From Halieaceae bacterium (GTDB taxonomy: Bacteria > Pseudomonadota > Gammaproteobacteria > Pseudomonadales > Halieaceae), in contig JANQLM010000063.1 of the NCBI GenBank assembly GCA_028280635.1, positions 124,001 to 188,000 of the forward strand: 64,000 nucleotides of DNA, read 5' to 3'. Shown here piece after piece: positions 51,160 to 60,124 of this stretch (position 1 is its first letter; each line of letters begins with the position of its first letter). The position numbers and the translations under genes are program-made. Under the pieces are notes generated by a model. The model made no database searches. It had not been told where the DNA came from and saw only the letters and a list, made by a program, of their open reading frames with translations.

Positions 51160-51669
51160 ATGTTTAATCTCCGACGCACACTGAAGTTTCTGCACAGCGT
51201 GGGCGGCGCTGGCATGATCGGTGCCCTGGGCGCCATGCTGGCCCTGCTGACCGTGACACCCGAGCCCACCTCGCTGGAGGAATACGCCGTCATGCGCCAG
51301 GCCATTGGCCAGGTGGCCAAGTACCTGCTGTTTCCCTCGCTGGCCATCGTGCTGGTGTCCGGGCTGTTTGCGATGGCGGCCAATCCCGGCTTTCACAACG
51401 CCGGCTGGGCCTGGGCCAAGCTGGGCCTGGGTATCATCATGTTCGAGGGCACGCTGTTCAGCGTACAGGGCCCCGCTGAACGCATGGCCATTGAAACCCA
51501 GCGGGCGCTGGCCGGCGAAATTGACCCGGCCACCCTGGAGGCCATGGTGGTCGGGGAGTGGGGTTCCCTGTGGGTGATCCTCTCGGTGGCGGTGGTCAAC
51601 GTGGCCCTGGCGATCTACCGGCCGCGCTTCAGCCGCAAACCCAATCCGCAGGCGGCGGTTGAGCAATAG
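51160..51669 (+). CDS. DUF2269-like integral membrane protein
   Basis: 169 residues with four membrane segments (about 12-30, 50-72, 82-102 and 132-152). The start TLKFLHSVGGAGMIGALGAML and the overall pattern resemble the predicted DUF2269 membrane proteins, whose function is unknown. It lies 90 nt after the GH79 gene on the same strand, but nothing ties it to sugar metabolism. Confidence 0.72.
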   Translation: MFNLRRTLKFLHSVGGAGMIGALGAMLALLTVTPEPTSLEEYAVMRQAIGQVAKYLLFPSLAIVLVSGLFAMAANPGFHNAGWAWAKLGLGIIMFEGTLFSVQGPAERMAIETQRALAGEIDPATLEAMVVGEWGSLWVILSVAVVNVALAIYRPRFSRKPNPQAAVEQ

Positions 51670-51671
51670 CC

Positions 51672-51692
51672 TTATATTCCATTTAAATATAA
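51672..51692. promoter_or_regulatory. AT-rich inverted repeat before the persulfide dioxygenase gene
   Basis: TTATATT and AATATAA are perfect 7-bp arms around a 7-nt centre, 57 nt upstream of the ATG. A TATATT -10 candidate follows at 51709-51714. AT-rich palindromes of this kind are bound by ArsR-type BigR/SqrR sulfide sensors in other bacteria; no such regulator is in this window. Confidence 0.5.
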
Positions 51693-51748
51693 GTTAATAA
51701 CCAAAAAGTATATTAGAATCTGCACTGTCGATCGCAGGAGCTTCACCC

Positions 51749-52645
51749 ATGACAGTGCGGTACACCCCATCCACGGCCGTTCGCCCGGTGCCGGAGGTCA
51801 CACCTTTCTTCCACGAGGCAAGCCATACCTGGACATACCTGGTTGTGGACTCTGCGACATCGCGCTGCGCTATCGTCGACCCGGTGATGGATTTCGACCA
51901 GGCCTCCGGTGATACCGGCTTTGCCGCGGCCGATGCCATTGTTGCCGAGGTGCATGGCCGCGGTCTGACGCTGGACTGGATCCTGGAAACCCACGTTCAC
52001 GCCGATCACCTGTCCGCCGCGCCCTATCTTCAGGAAGCACTCGGTGGCCGGATCGGTATCGGCGCCGGGATTACCGAGGTGCAGGACACCTTCGGCAAAG
52101 TGTTCAATGAGGGCACCGAGTTCCAGCGTGACGGTTCCCAGTTCGACCGCCTGTTTGAGGACGGAGACCCGTTCGAGATCGGTGCGCTTGAGGTCCAGGC
52201 CTGGCATACCCCGGGCCACACACCCGCCTGCATGAGTTTTGTCGTGGGTGATGCGGTGTTTGTCGGTGACACCCTGTTCATGCCGGACAGCGGCACGGCC
52301 CGTGTAGATTTTCCCGGCGGCGATGCCCGCACCCTGTTCCGGTCCATCCGGCGAATTCTCAGCCTGCCCGGTGATACCCGCTTGTTCCTGTGCCATGACT
52401 ACGGTGGCGAGGGCCGCCAGGTGCAGTGCATGACCACGGTGGCAGAGGAGCGCCATAGCAATGTTCACGTACGCGATGGTATCGAGATATCCGAGTTTGT
52501 CGCCCTGCGCGAAGCCCGGGATCGAAGCCTGGCGATGCCGCGGCTGATCCTGCCTTCCCTGCAGGTCAATATGCGTGCCGGCCGGCTGCCGCCGGCTGAC
52601 GAAGACGGCCGCGTGTTCCTGAAACTGCCGGTCAACGGCTTGTGA
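51749..52645 (+). CDS. metallo-beta-lactamase-fold persulfide dioxygenase-type protein
   Basis: 298 residues with the metal motif THVHADHL (His82, His84, Asp86, His87), then HTPGHTPACMSFVVGDAVFVGDTLFMPDSGTARVDFPGG split across the second metal-binding region. This resembles ETHE1/Blh persulfide dioxygenases, which oxidise glutathione persulfide to sulfite. CAGGAG precedes the ATG. Its TGA overlaps the SulP start, so the two form an operon for sulfide or persulfide disposal. Confidence 0.85.
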   Translation: MTVRYTPSTAVRPVPEVTPFFHEASHTWTYLVVDSATSRCAIVDPVMDFDQASGDTGFAAADAIVAEVHGRGLTLDWILETHVHADHLSAAPYLQEALGGRIGIGAGITEVQDTFGKVFNEGTEFQRDGSQFDRLFEDGDPFEIGALEVQAWHTPGHTPACMSFVVGDAVFVGDTLFMPDSGTARVDFPGGDARTLFRSIRRILSLPGDTRLFLCHDYGGEGRQVQCMTTVAEERHSNVHVRDGIEISEFVALREARDRSLAMPRLILPSLQVNMRAGRLPPADEDGRVFLKLPVNGL

Positions 52646-54384
52646 TGATGGGTGCCCGTCTCCCCTGCCTGGACTGGTGTCGCAACTATGATCGCGTCAC
52701 CCTGGCGCGGGACCTGGTGGCGGCAGCTATTGTCACCGTTATGCTGATTCCCCAGTCGCTGGCCTATGCCCTGCTGGCGGGGGTGCCGGCGCAAATGGGA
52801 CTTTACGCGACCATCCTGCCGTTGGTGGCCTACGCGCTGCTGGGTTCCAGTCGAACACTTTCGGTGGGCCCGGTGGCCATTATTTCACTGATGACGGCCA
52901 CTGCCGTTGGGGAGGTAGTCGCAACCACCGGTGCTGACTACGTCACCGCAACCATAGCGCTGGCGATGCTGTCCGGGCTTATCCTACTGCTGATGGGCGC
53001 GCTGCGGCTGGGTTTCCTGGTCAACTTCCTGTCGCATGCGGTGGTGGCGGGTTTCATCACCGCATCGGCGATCATCATCGCGCTTGGTCAACTGCCGGCG
53101 CTGCTCGGTGTGGATGCGGGTGGCGGCAACCTCCTGGACCTGTCCTCGGGCCTGCTGGCCACCGCGCCAGCGACCCACCCTCTCACCCTGGTGCTGGGAC
53201 TGCTGGCGCTGGGCTTGCTGTTGCTATCCCGGCGATGGGTACCCCGCCTGGTGAGCCTGGGTCTGCCGAAGACACCGGTGCAACTGTTGTGCAAGGCCAG
53301 CCCGGTGCTGGTGGTGTTTGTCACGGCGGCCCTGGCACGCTGGCTGACGGTGGAGCAGGCCGGTGTCGCGCTGGTCGGCGAGATTCCCGGTGGACTGCCT
53401 ACCCTGGCATTGCCGACAGTGCTGCCGGAACTGTGGCGAGAACTGTTCGACAGTGCGTTGCTGATCGCCATCATCGGCTACGTGGAATCCGTGTCGGTGG
53501 GCAAGACCCTGGCGGCCAAGCGCCGTCAGCGCATTGACCCCAACCAGGAACTGATCGGGCTGGGTGCGGCCAACGTGACCTCGGCCCTGTCTGGCGGCAT
53601 TCCCGTGAGCGGTGGCTTTTCGCGCTCGGTGGTGAACTTTGATGCCGGTGCCGCCACGCCTGCGGCCAGTCTGTTTGCGGCCGCCGGCATGGCGCTGGCG
53701 GCACTCTATCTTGCCCCCTACCTCTATCATCTCCCCAGGGCGACGCTGGCGGCCGTTATCCTGGTGGCGGTGTTCCAGCTGATCGATTTCTCACACCTGC
53801 GACGGGCCTGGCGCTACTCCCGCGGCGATTTTATGGCCATTGCCACGACGATTCTGCTGACCTTGCTGCTGGGCGTTGAAGTGGGTGTTATGTGCGGTGT
53901 GGTCGCCTCGCTGTTGCTCCATCTATACGAAACCTCACGGCCTCATGTCGCGGTGGTGGGCGAGGTGCCGGGAACCGAGCACTTCCGCAACGTCGAGCGG
54001 CACCAGGTAATCACCCACCCGGGCATCATCTCGCTACGGGTGGACGAGAGCCTGTACTTCGCCAATGCCGCCTATATCGAGGACGCCATTTACAGCCTGG
54101 TGTCCCGTACACCCCGGTTACGTCACGTTGTCTTGATGTGCCCGGCGGTCAATGCCATCGATCTCAGCGCCCTGGAGGTGCTGGAGTCGGTGAATGACCG
54201 CCTCGCCGAGGCCGGTGTGAAACTGCACCTTAGTGAGGTCAAGGGGCCGGTGATGGATTGCCTGCGAAAGTCCGATTTCCTGTTGCGCCTCAGCGGCGAG
54301 GTGTTCCTGAGCCAGCACCAGGCCGTGGCTCGGCTCTCCGGTGCCCAGCCCGCACAGCCGCAGGCTCTACTCAGCGCTCTCTAG
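52645..54384 (+). CDS. SulP-family anion transporter with STAS domain
   Basis: About 579 residues: 10-12 membrane segments with the SulP signature region PQSLAYALLAGVPAQMGLYA and SVGPVAIISLMT, and the GGIPVSGGFSRSVVN motif. A cytoplasmic STAS domain occupies about 445-560. It likely moves sulfate or a related anion across the inner membrane. ATG 52645 overlaps the stop of the persulfide dioxygenase gene; ATG 52648 is equivalent. The 3' end overlaps the esterase gene on the other strand by 18 nt. Confidence 0.9.
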   Translation: MMGARLPCLDWCRNYDRVTLARDLVAAAIVTVMLIPQSLAYALLAGVPAQMGLYATILPLVAYALLGSSRTLSVGPVAIISLMTATAVGEVVATTGADYVTATIALAMLSGLILLLMGALRLGFLVNFLSHAVVAGFITASAIIIALGQLPALLGVDAGGGNLLDLSSGLLATAPATHPLTLVLGLLALGLLLLSRRWVPRLVSLGLPKTPVQLLCKASPVLVVFVTAALARWLTVEQAGVALVGEIPGGLPTLALPTVLPELWRELFDSALLIAIIGYVESVSVGKTLAAKRRQRIDPNQELIGLGAANVTSALSGGIPVSGGFSRSVVNFDAGAATPAASLFAAAGMALAALYLAPYLYHLPRATLAAVILVAVFQLIDFSHLRRAWRYSRGDFMAIATTILLTLLLGVEVGVMCGVVASLLLHLYETSRPHVAVVGEVPGTEHFRNVERHQVITHPGIISLRVDESLYFANAAYIEDAIYSLVSRTPRLRHVVLMCPAVNAIDLSALEVLESVNDRLAEAGVKLHLSEVKGPVMDCLRKSDFLLRLSGEVFLSQHQAVARLSGAQPAQPQALLSAL

Positions 54385-55536
54385 AACGGCCAGTCGCTGC
54401 CGCAGTCGATCCAGGTGCATGGCATTCGGGTGCAGGCCCTGGGCTTCAGCCAGGGCAATGGCTCTTCGGGTCTCGGCGATGGCGTTGTCTGTTTCCCCCG
54501 CGATGCGGTAGACCCCGGAGGCGAAGCTCGCAACGTGGGCGTTGTCCGGCTGGTGGCGGCGCAGGTTACGCAGGATGGCGATGGCAGCGTCCGTATTGCC
54601 GGCCTGAGCCAGCCCGGTGGCGGCGACGCCCATATCGAACCAGGCGGGCAGGAAGCGGTAGCCCAGTTCTGCCTCCCGGGTGCGGAACCACTGGTCCACG
54701 GCTTTTGCACCCGACGCGGCGGCGGTTTCCACTTCCGCCACAAAGCCCCAGGCGGGGAACAGCTTCATAAAGCCCTCGTTCATGCCTGAGACGACGTTCT
54801 TGAAATGATCGGTACGCGGCGTGATCTCGAAATACCACTCCAGCCCGGCGGGGGCCCTGGCGGCAAAGCGCTCCGCGAGCGCCTCGCTAGAGGGCAGCGT
54901 CGGGCCACCATCGCCCTCGCCGACCGCCATATAGACGAAGCTGTCAGCGGCGGGTGACGCTTTGAACCAGGCTTCGGCCTCCTCGAACAGCACACGGTCG
55001 GCGATCCAGGCGCTGCTGCCCAGCGCGATGTAGGCGTCGAACAGGTCGCGTCCGCTGAACAGGCTGTGCAGGGTAAACACTCCGCCAAAGGAGTGCCCGA
55101 CGATGATGTTGTCGCCGGAGGTGGGGAAGCGTTTGTTGATTGTTTGCTGCCAGTCTTTCTCCACGAAGGCCAGGAAACTGTCGGCCTTGCCGGTGTCGCT
55201 GAAGTAGGGGTCCGGTCGCGGCACGTAGTCGCGGTTGCGATTCACGTTGGTGACCGCGGTGACAATCATGGGCGGGAAGATGCTGTTGTCGGCCATGTAG
55301 TCCAGGTAGGCCGCGACCAGTTCGAAGTTCCATTCACCATCCAGTACGTAGACCACCGGGTAGCTGTGATCGGGGGTATAGCCCGGTGGCCGGCGTACCA
55401 ACAGCTCACGGATTTCGCCCAGGGTCCGGGAGTCTATAGTGAATCGCTCGCTGCGGGCGACGGCATCGTCGGTATCGGCTCCGGCACCGCTCGCGAGGAG
55501 CAGCGCTAGCAGTATCAGCGTGGTGAGCGGGCGCAT
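54367..55536 (-). CDS. secreted alpha/beta hydrolase (esterase family) with helical C-terminus
   Basis: 389 residues: signal peptide (1-20, ending GAGA), an esterase-D-like domain with nucleophile Ser149 in VGHSFGG and a likely acid/His pair in the PRTDHFKN region, then a C-terminal TPR-like part (about 300-385). Relatives include the Fes/IroE-type esterases, but no siderophore genes are near, so the substrate is open. It begins 1 nt after the stop of the MDR oxidoreductase gene. Confidence 0.82.
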   Translation of the reverse strand: MRPLTTLILLALLLASGAGADTDDAVARSERFTIDSRTLGEIRELLVRRPPGYTPDHSYPVVYVLDGEWNFELVAAYLDYMADNSIFPPMIVTAVTNVNRNRDYVPRPDPYFSDTGKADSFLAFVEKDWQQTINKRFPTSGDNIIVGHSFGGVFTLHSLFSGRDLFDAYIALGSSAWIADRVLFEEAEAWFKASPAADSFVYMAVGEGDGGPTLPSSEALAERFAARAPAGLEWYFEITPRTDHFKNVVSGMNEGFMKLFPAWGFVAEVETAAASGAKAVDQWFRTREAELGYRFLPAWFDMGVAATGLAQAGNTDAAIAILRNLRRHQPDNAHVASFASGVYRIAGETDNAIAETRRAIALAEAQGLHPNAMHLDRLRQRLAVLESAE

Positions 55537-55537
55537 C

Positions 55538-56635
55538 TCAGAGCTGGGAGACGATGATCTTGCCGCGTGCGCGGCCGGATTCCGAGTGGCGTACGGCGTC
55601 AGCGGTCTCCGCCAGCGGGTAGATCTTGTCGATCACCGTCCTGACTTTGCCTGCTTCCATCATGGCTGCCAGCTCTTCCATATCCGCGGCCGTCATCTGT
55701 GCGGTAAACGAGGTCATTTCCTGGGAGACAAAAGGATTGAGCAGTATGGTGGATATCAGGTTGTAGAACGGCGCTATCCAGTCGCCCTTGGCGCCGCCCA
55801 CCAGCACCAGCCGCCCCTCCGGCGTCAGCACGCGGCGATTGTTCATGGGACCGTGGTTACCGACATTGTCGACGATCAGATCCCAGGCCTGGCCGCTTTC
55901 GATGTAGTTCTCTTCCTTGTAGTTGAAGACCTCGTCCGCGCCGATGGACTTCACCATCTCCACGTTGCGACCGCTGCACACGCCGGTCACGTGCGCGCCC
56001 ATGGCTTTGGCGATCTGTACCGCGTAGGTGCCGACGCCACCCGAGGCGCCGTTGATCAGCACCCGCTGGCCTGACTGAAGCTCGCCGTGATCGCGCAGGG
56101 CCTGCAGGGCGGTAATGGCGGCGATAGGCACACCGGCAGCTTCTTCGAAACTGACGTTTTCGGGTTTATGGGCAAGGGCGCGGTCCTGCGGGCGTACGAC
56201 GTATTCGCCATAGGCACCCCAGGCGCCGCCGAAGATCTCGTCGCCGACATTGAAGCGGGTGACGTCCGAGCCGGCGGCCACCACGATGCCGGCGAAATCC
56301 ACGCCAAAGCGGTAGTCGTCGGGTGCGCCGGTGCCGTTGAACAGGCGCAGGACATAGGGGGAGCCGCGCATGTAATGCCAGTCCAGGGGGTTCACGCCTG
56401 CGGCTGCCACTTTTATCAATACCTCATCGGCTTTTGGCACCGGTTTGTCCACGGCGGTGTACTCCAGCACATCGGGGGAGCCATAGCAGCGGTAGATCAC
56501 AGCGCTCATGGTTTCGCCACCGCTGGTGGCCACCGGCGCAGTAGGACAGGCGGTGGTGTTGGATATGGCAACCGCCAGTGCGGCGACGGCTAGAAACAGC
56601 AGAATGAGTACTACCAGGAGAATCTTGCGGATCAC
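55538..56635 (-). CDS. membrane-anchored MDR alcohol dehydrogenase/quinone oxidoreductase
   Basis: 365 residues. The core from Met43 is a zinc-independent MDR enzyme: GROES-like domain (NPLDWHYMRGSP, FGVDFAGIV), then the NADPH loop INGASGGVGTYAVQIAKAMGA. Residues 4-24 form a hydrophobic membrane segment, unusual for this family. The GTG start at 56635 has GGAG at a 6-nt spacing, whereas Met43 (56509) has none, so the anchored form is favoured. It forms a unit with the secreted esterase downstream. Confidence 0.8.
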   Translation of the reverse strand: MIRKILLVVLILLFLAVAALAVAISNTTACPTAPVATSGGETMSAVIYRCYGSPDVLEYTAVDKPVPKADEVLIKVAAAGVNPLDWHYMRGSPYVLRLFNGTGAPDDYRFGVDFAGIVVAAGSDVTRFNVGDEIFGGAWGAYGEYVVRPQDRALAHKPENVSFEEAAGVPIAAITALQALRDHGELQSGQRVLINGASGGVGTYAVQIAKAMGAHVTGVCSGRNVEMVKSIGADEVFNYKEENYIESGQAWDLIVDNVGNHGPMNNRRVLTPEGRLVLVGGAKGDWIAPFYNLISTILLNPFVSQEMTSFTAQMTAADMEELAAMMEAGKVRTVIDKIYPLAETADAVRHSESGRARGKIIVSQL

Positions 56636-56755
56636 GGGTTACTCCATGCAATCACAGGACTGGTGACCAGCCTAATGGAAGCCCGGGGAGTTTTCACCGC
56701 ATTCCGCCGCGCCAGCAGTGCGGCTTAACTCACCGTCCGGATACCGGAAATCGAC

Positions 56756-57157
56756 TCAGGTGGTGAAATCCCGCGCGGCCTTCAGCAGTTGCCGGCAGGT
56801 CACCTGGCCCACCAGCCGGCCGTCTTCAACCACCGGGCGCCGTCGCTTTTTCTTGAGCAACATGTCCTGGGCGACGTCGGTAATGTCCTCATGCGGATTG
56901 GCGACGATAAGGTTGTCGTCCGCCATGTAGTCTTTTACCTGGCCGATCCCTCCCTCGTTGTAGCTGGTGCTCAGCATCGCCCGCAGGCAGTCCAGCTCCG
57001 AGAGAATCCCGACCAGCCGGTCTGCCTCGTCGACTACGCAGAGGCCGGAGATCTTGTTGTCGATAATCAGCCGTATAGCCTCGCCCATGGTGGCCTCGGC
57101 GCGCACCGTCACCGGGTGAGCGAGCATGTAGTCCTTGAGTTCGACGGATCGCAGCAT
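56756..57157 (-). CDS. CBS-pair domain protein
   Basis: 133 residues made almost only of two CBS motifs (about 10-62 and 75-130), a fold that binds adenosine nucleotides and senses energy state. A strong AAAGGAGG Shine-Dalgarno precedes ATG 57157. It lies 43 nt downstream of nuoN on the same strand and may be read with the complex I operon. No effector domain is present. Confidence 0.88.
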   Translation of the reverse strand: MLRSVELKDYMLAHPVTVRAEATMGEAIRLIIDNKISGLCVVDEADRLVGILSELDCLRAMLSTSYNEGGIGQVKDYMADDNLIVANPHEDITDVAQDMLLKKKRRRPVVEDGRLVGQVTCRQLLKAARDFTT

Positions 57158-57200
57158 AGTGTCCTCCTTTTTGGGGAGCGTTTATTTATGCACAGGTTTC

Positions 57201-58637
57201 TTAAAGTATAGTTCGCAGAATCTCCATCAATGGTGCCGGCACAATGCCGAAGTACAGCATGGCCAGCACCAGGCCATAGCAGGTCAGGCGTGCGCCCCAG
57301 CCCGGCCCTGATGGCTGCTCAGCGTGTGGCTCTGGCTTGAGGGTCATCCGGTAGACCATGCGCAGGTAGTAAAACAGGCCCAGGCCGCTGCCGATCACCA
57401 GCAGCGCCAGCAAGCCCCAGAGTTCGCCGGCGATGCCTGCGCTGAACAGGTAGAACTTGCCGATAAAGCCGGCGGTCAGCGGGATACCCGCCAGTGACAG
57501 CAGCGCCACGGTGAACAGCAGCGACAGACCAGGCTGTCGCCAGAACAGTCCCTGGAGATCGGTCAGGGTGTCCATCTCTTCAGTGCCCGAGGCGCGTGAC
57601 AGCAGGCCCAGCAGGGTAAACGCTGCCAGGTTGGTCAGTGTGTAGGCCACCAGGTAGTAGGCGGCTGCCTCCATGGCCAGGGTCGGCTCCGGCACCATGC
57701 CACAGGCGACCAGCACAATCAGCAGGTAGCCCATATGCGCGATAGACGAGTAGGCCAGCACGCGCTTGACGTTGTCCTGTAACAGCGCCAGCAGGTTGCC
57801 CACCAGCATGGAGGCGCCCGCCACGATGCCGATCACAGTGAGCAGGCCGGGTAGGTCGTAGAGACCGGCGGTCATCCACCAGCGCAGTAATGCCGCAAAT
57901 ATCGCACCTTTGGACACCGCCGCCAGGAAACCGGCGATAGGGGCGGGTGCGCCTTCATAGACATCCGGGGTCCACATGTGGAACGGCACGGCGCTGAGCT
58001 TGTAGCCAAGCCCGGCAATGATCAGCGCCGCGGCTGCCAGCAATACCGGTTTGTCCGCCGCCGCCAGCGCCGTGCCCATGGCGGGGTAGTCAAGCACGCC
58101 GACAGCGGCGTAGAGCAGCGCAAAGCCGAACAGGAAGGTGGCCGAGGCCGCCGCTGACAGCACCAGGTATTTGATGGCCGCTTCCAGCGGTCGCAGCAGT
58201 TTGTCCGGGTAGCCGATCAGCGCATACAGCGACACCGATAACAGCTCCATGCCCAGCAGCAAGGAGGCGAAGTGGTTGGCATAGGCGAGGGTGGCAGCAC
58301 CCAGCGTGGACAACAGCAGCAGCAGGAAGAACTCCTCGTTCTCGCCTGCCCTCAGCAGCAGGTACTCCCGTGAGATGATGGCGGTAACCAGCCCGCAGGC
58401 GATAAACAGGGCGCTGAAGAACAGCGCATAGCCGTCGGCCAGCAATAGCGGTGTCACCACTTCGGGTATTGCCGCGCGCGCCCACAGGCAGGACAGCAAA
58501 GCTGTGGCCAGTATCAGCGTCGTGGTCATACAGGCCACCTGGGTACTGCGGCGCACGGAGACCACCAGCATCAGCAGCACGGCGCCGCCGCTCAGCACCA
58601 GCAGCGGGGCAGTCGCCACCCAGTTCACGCCGCTCAC
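57201..58637 (-). CDS. nuoN: NADH-quinone oxidoreductase subunit N
   Basis: A 478-residue antiporter-like membrane subunit of complex I with about 14 helices. The proton-channel motifs ALIGYPDKLLRPLEAAIKYLVLSA (Glu-containing helix) and FHMWTPDVYEGAPAP are present. The GTG start 58637 overlaps the nuoM stop (GTGA) and has GGAGG at a 7-nt spacing; the frame continues upstream through nuoM out of frame and is not coding there. It is the last nuo gene. Confidence 0.95.
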   Translation of the reverse strand: MSGVNWVATAPLLVLSGGAVLLMLVVSVRRSTQVACMTTTLILATALLSCLWARAAIPEVVTPLLLADGYALFFSALFIACGLVTAIISREYLLLRAGENEEFFLLLLLSTLGAATLAYANHFASLLLGMELLSVSLYALIGYPDKLLRPLEAAIKYLVLSAAASATFLFGFALLYAAVGVLDYPAMGTALAAADKPVLLAAAALIIAGLGYKLSAVPFHMWTPDVYEGAPAPIAGFLAAVSKGAIFAALLRWWMTAGLYDLPGLLTVIGIVAGASMLVGNLLALLQDNVKRVLAYSSIAHMGYLLIVLVACGMVPEPTLAMEAAAYYLVAYTLTNLAAFTLLGLLSRASGTEEMDTLTDLQGLFWRQPGLSLLFTVALLSLAGIPLTAGFIGKFYLFSAGIAGELWGLLALLVIGSGLGLFYYLRMVYRMTLKPEPHAEQPSGPGWGARLTCYGLVLAMLYFGIVPAPLMEILRTIL

Positions 58638-60124
58638 CCGGAAGCCTCCAGCAACAGGCTGTCTACCGTCGGCTGGGCCAGCTCCAGCAGCGGCTGTGGG
58701 TGGATGCCCAGCCAGACCAGCAGCGCCACCATCACCAGCATGGTGATCAGTTCGCGGTTGCCGTAGTCGGGCAACTGGCGGGAGGCGTCCCCCGGGCCCT
58801 GGAAACTGCGTTGCAGCATGATGAGGCTGTAAATCGCGCCGGTGACTAGGCCTAGGGCGGCGATCACCGCCATCAGCGGCGCCGCCTGGAACAGGCCCAG
58901 CAATACCAGGAACTCGGCGACGAAATTGGCCAGCCCCGGCAACCCCAGTGACGCCATGGTAAACAGCAGGGTGCAGGCACCCATGCGCGGCGCGTTCAGC
59001 CACAGGCCGCCCATGCGAGACATGTCGCGTGTGTGCATGCGCTGTTGCAGGGCGCCGGCGGTCATGAACAGGGCGGCGGTGCTCAGGCCGTGGGCGACCA
59101 TTTGCATGATGGCGCCCTGCAGCGCCAGGCTGTTCCAGGCATAGATGCCCAACAGCACAAAGCCCATGTGGCTGACGCTGGAGTAGGCCACCAGGCGTTT
59201 GAAGTCGTTCTGGGCAAAGGCCAGTACCGCGCCGTAGAGGATCCCCGCCGCTCCCAGCGCCATGGCCACGGGCGCAAACTCCGCCGCTGCTTGCGGAAAC
59301 AGCGGCACCGCAAAACGCAGCAGGCCGTAGGCGCCGGTCTTCAGCAGAATCCCGGCCAGCAGCACGCTGCCGGCGGTGGGGGCCTGGGTGTGGGCGTCCG
59401 GCAGCCAGGTATGGAAGGGGAAACCCGGTAGCTTGACAGTGAAGGCGAGAAAGAAGCCCAGCATTACCCAGAAGCCGACCGTGCCGTCGAGCGGCGTGCC
59501 CAGCAAGTCGAAGTAGGAAAAGCTGTAGCTGCCGGCCAGCCCTGCATGCTGGTAGGCCAGGGCCAGGATAGACACCAGCATCAGCAGGCCCGAGAGCTGG
59601 GTGAAGAGGAAGAATTTCATGGCGGCGTAGGCGCGGTCTTCGTGGCCCCAGATGGCGATCAGCAGGTACATGGGCACCAGCATCACTTCGTAGAACACGA
59701 AGAACAGGAACAGGTCCAGGGCCACGAACACGCCGACCACGCCGGTCAGGCTCCACAGCAGGTTGGCCTGGAAGAAGCCGGTACGCTCCTCGATCTCCGA
59801 CCAGGAGGCGCTGAGCGCAATCAGGCCGAGTAGCAGGGTGAGTGCGACCAGGATCAGGCTGAGTCCGTCCATGGCCAGTTCAAAGCTGATGCCGAAACGC
59901 GGTATCCAGTCCAGCTTAAAGTGGGCCAGCCAGGTGTCCGGCTGCTGCGCCGAAGGCAACGGGCTGAATTGCTCCACCGGCAGCCTGGCCACGGCAACTG
60001 TGAAATAGAGCAGGGCGAAGCCGATGACACCGAGAGCGACCCAGCGCGGTGCCTGCGGGTTGACGCGTTCGCTGAACCAGGCGAGACCGCCGCCCAGGAA
60101 CAGAATGGCCAGCAGATAGACCAT
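58634..60124 (-). CDS. nuoM: NADH-quinone oxidoreductase subunit M
   Basis: A 496-residue antiporter-like subunit of complex I, about 14 helices. The conserved FVFYEVMLVPMYLLIAIWG and FHTWLPDAHTQAPTAGSVLLAG segments carry the proton-path glutamate and lysine. ATG 60124 overlaps the nuoL stop by one base. It lies between nuoL and nuoN. Confidence 0.96.
   Translation of the reverse strand: MVYLLAILFLGGGLAWFSERVNPQAPRWVALGVIGFALLYFTVAVARLPVEQFSPLPSAQQPDTWLAHFKLDWIPRFGISFELAMDGLSLILVALTLLLGLIALSASWSEIEERTGFFQANLLWSLTGVVGVFVALDLFLFFVFYEVMLVPMYLLIAIWGHEDRAYAAMKFFLFTQLSGLLMLVSILALAYQHAGLAGSYSFSYFDLLGTPLDGTVGFWVMLGFFLAFTVKLPGFPFHTWLPDAHTQAPTAGSVLLAGILLKTGAYGLLRFAVPLFPQAAAEFAPVAMALGAAGILYGAVLAFAQNDFKRLVAYSSVSHMGFVLLGIYAWNSLALQGAIMQMVAHGLSTAALFMTAGALQQRMHTRDMSRMGGLWLNAPRMGACTLLFTMASLGLPGLANFVAEFLVLLGLFQAAPLMAVIAALGLVTGAIYSLIMLQRSFQGPGDASRQLPDYGNRELITMLVMVALLVWLGIHPQPLLELAQPTVDSLLLEASG

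Noticed and set aside
58638-59756. The open frame that extends nuoN upstream by more than 370 codons
   Set aside because: That part is the out-of-frame image of nuoM. The GTG at 58637 with GGAGG explains the real start.
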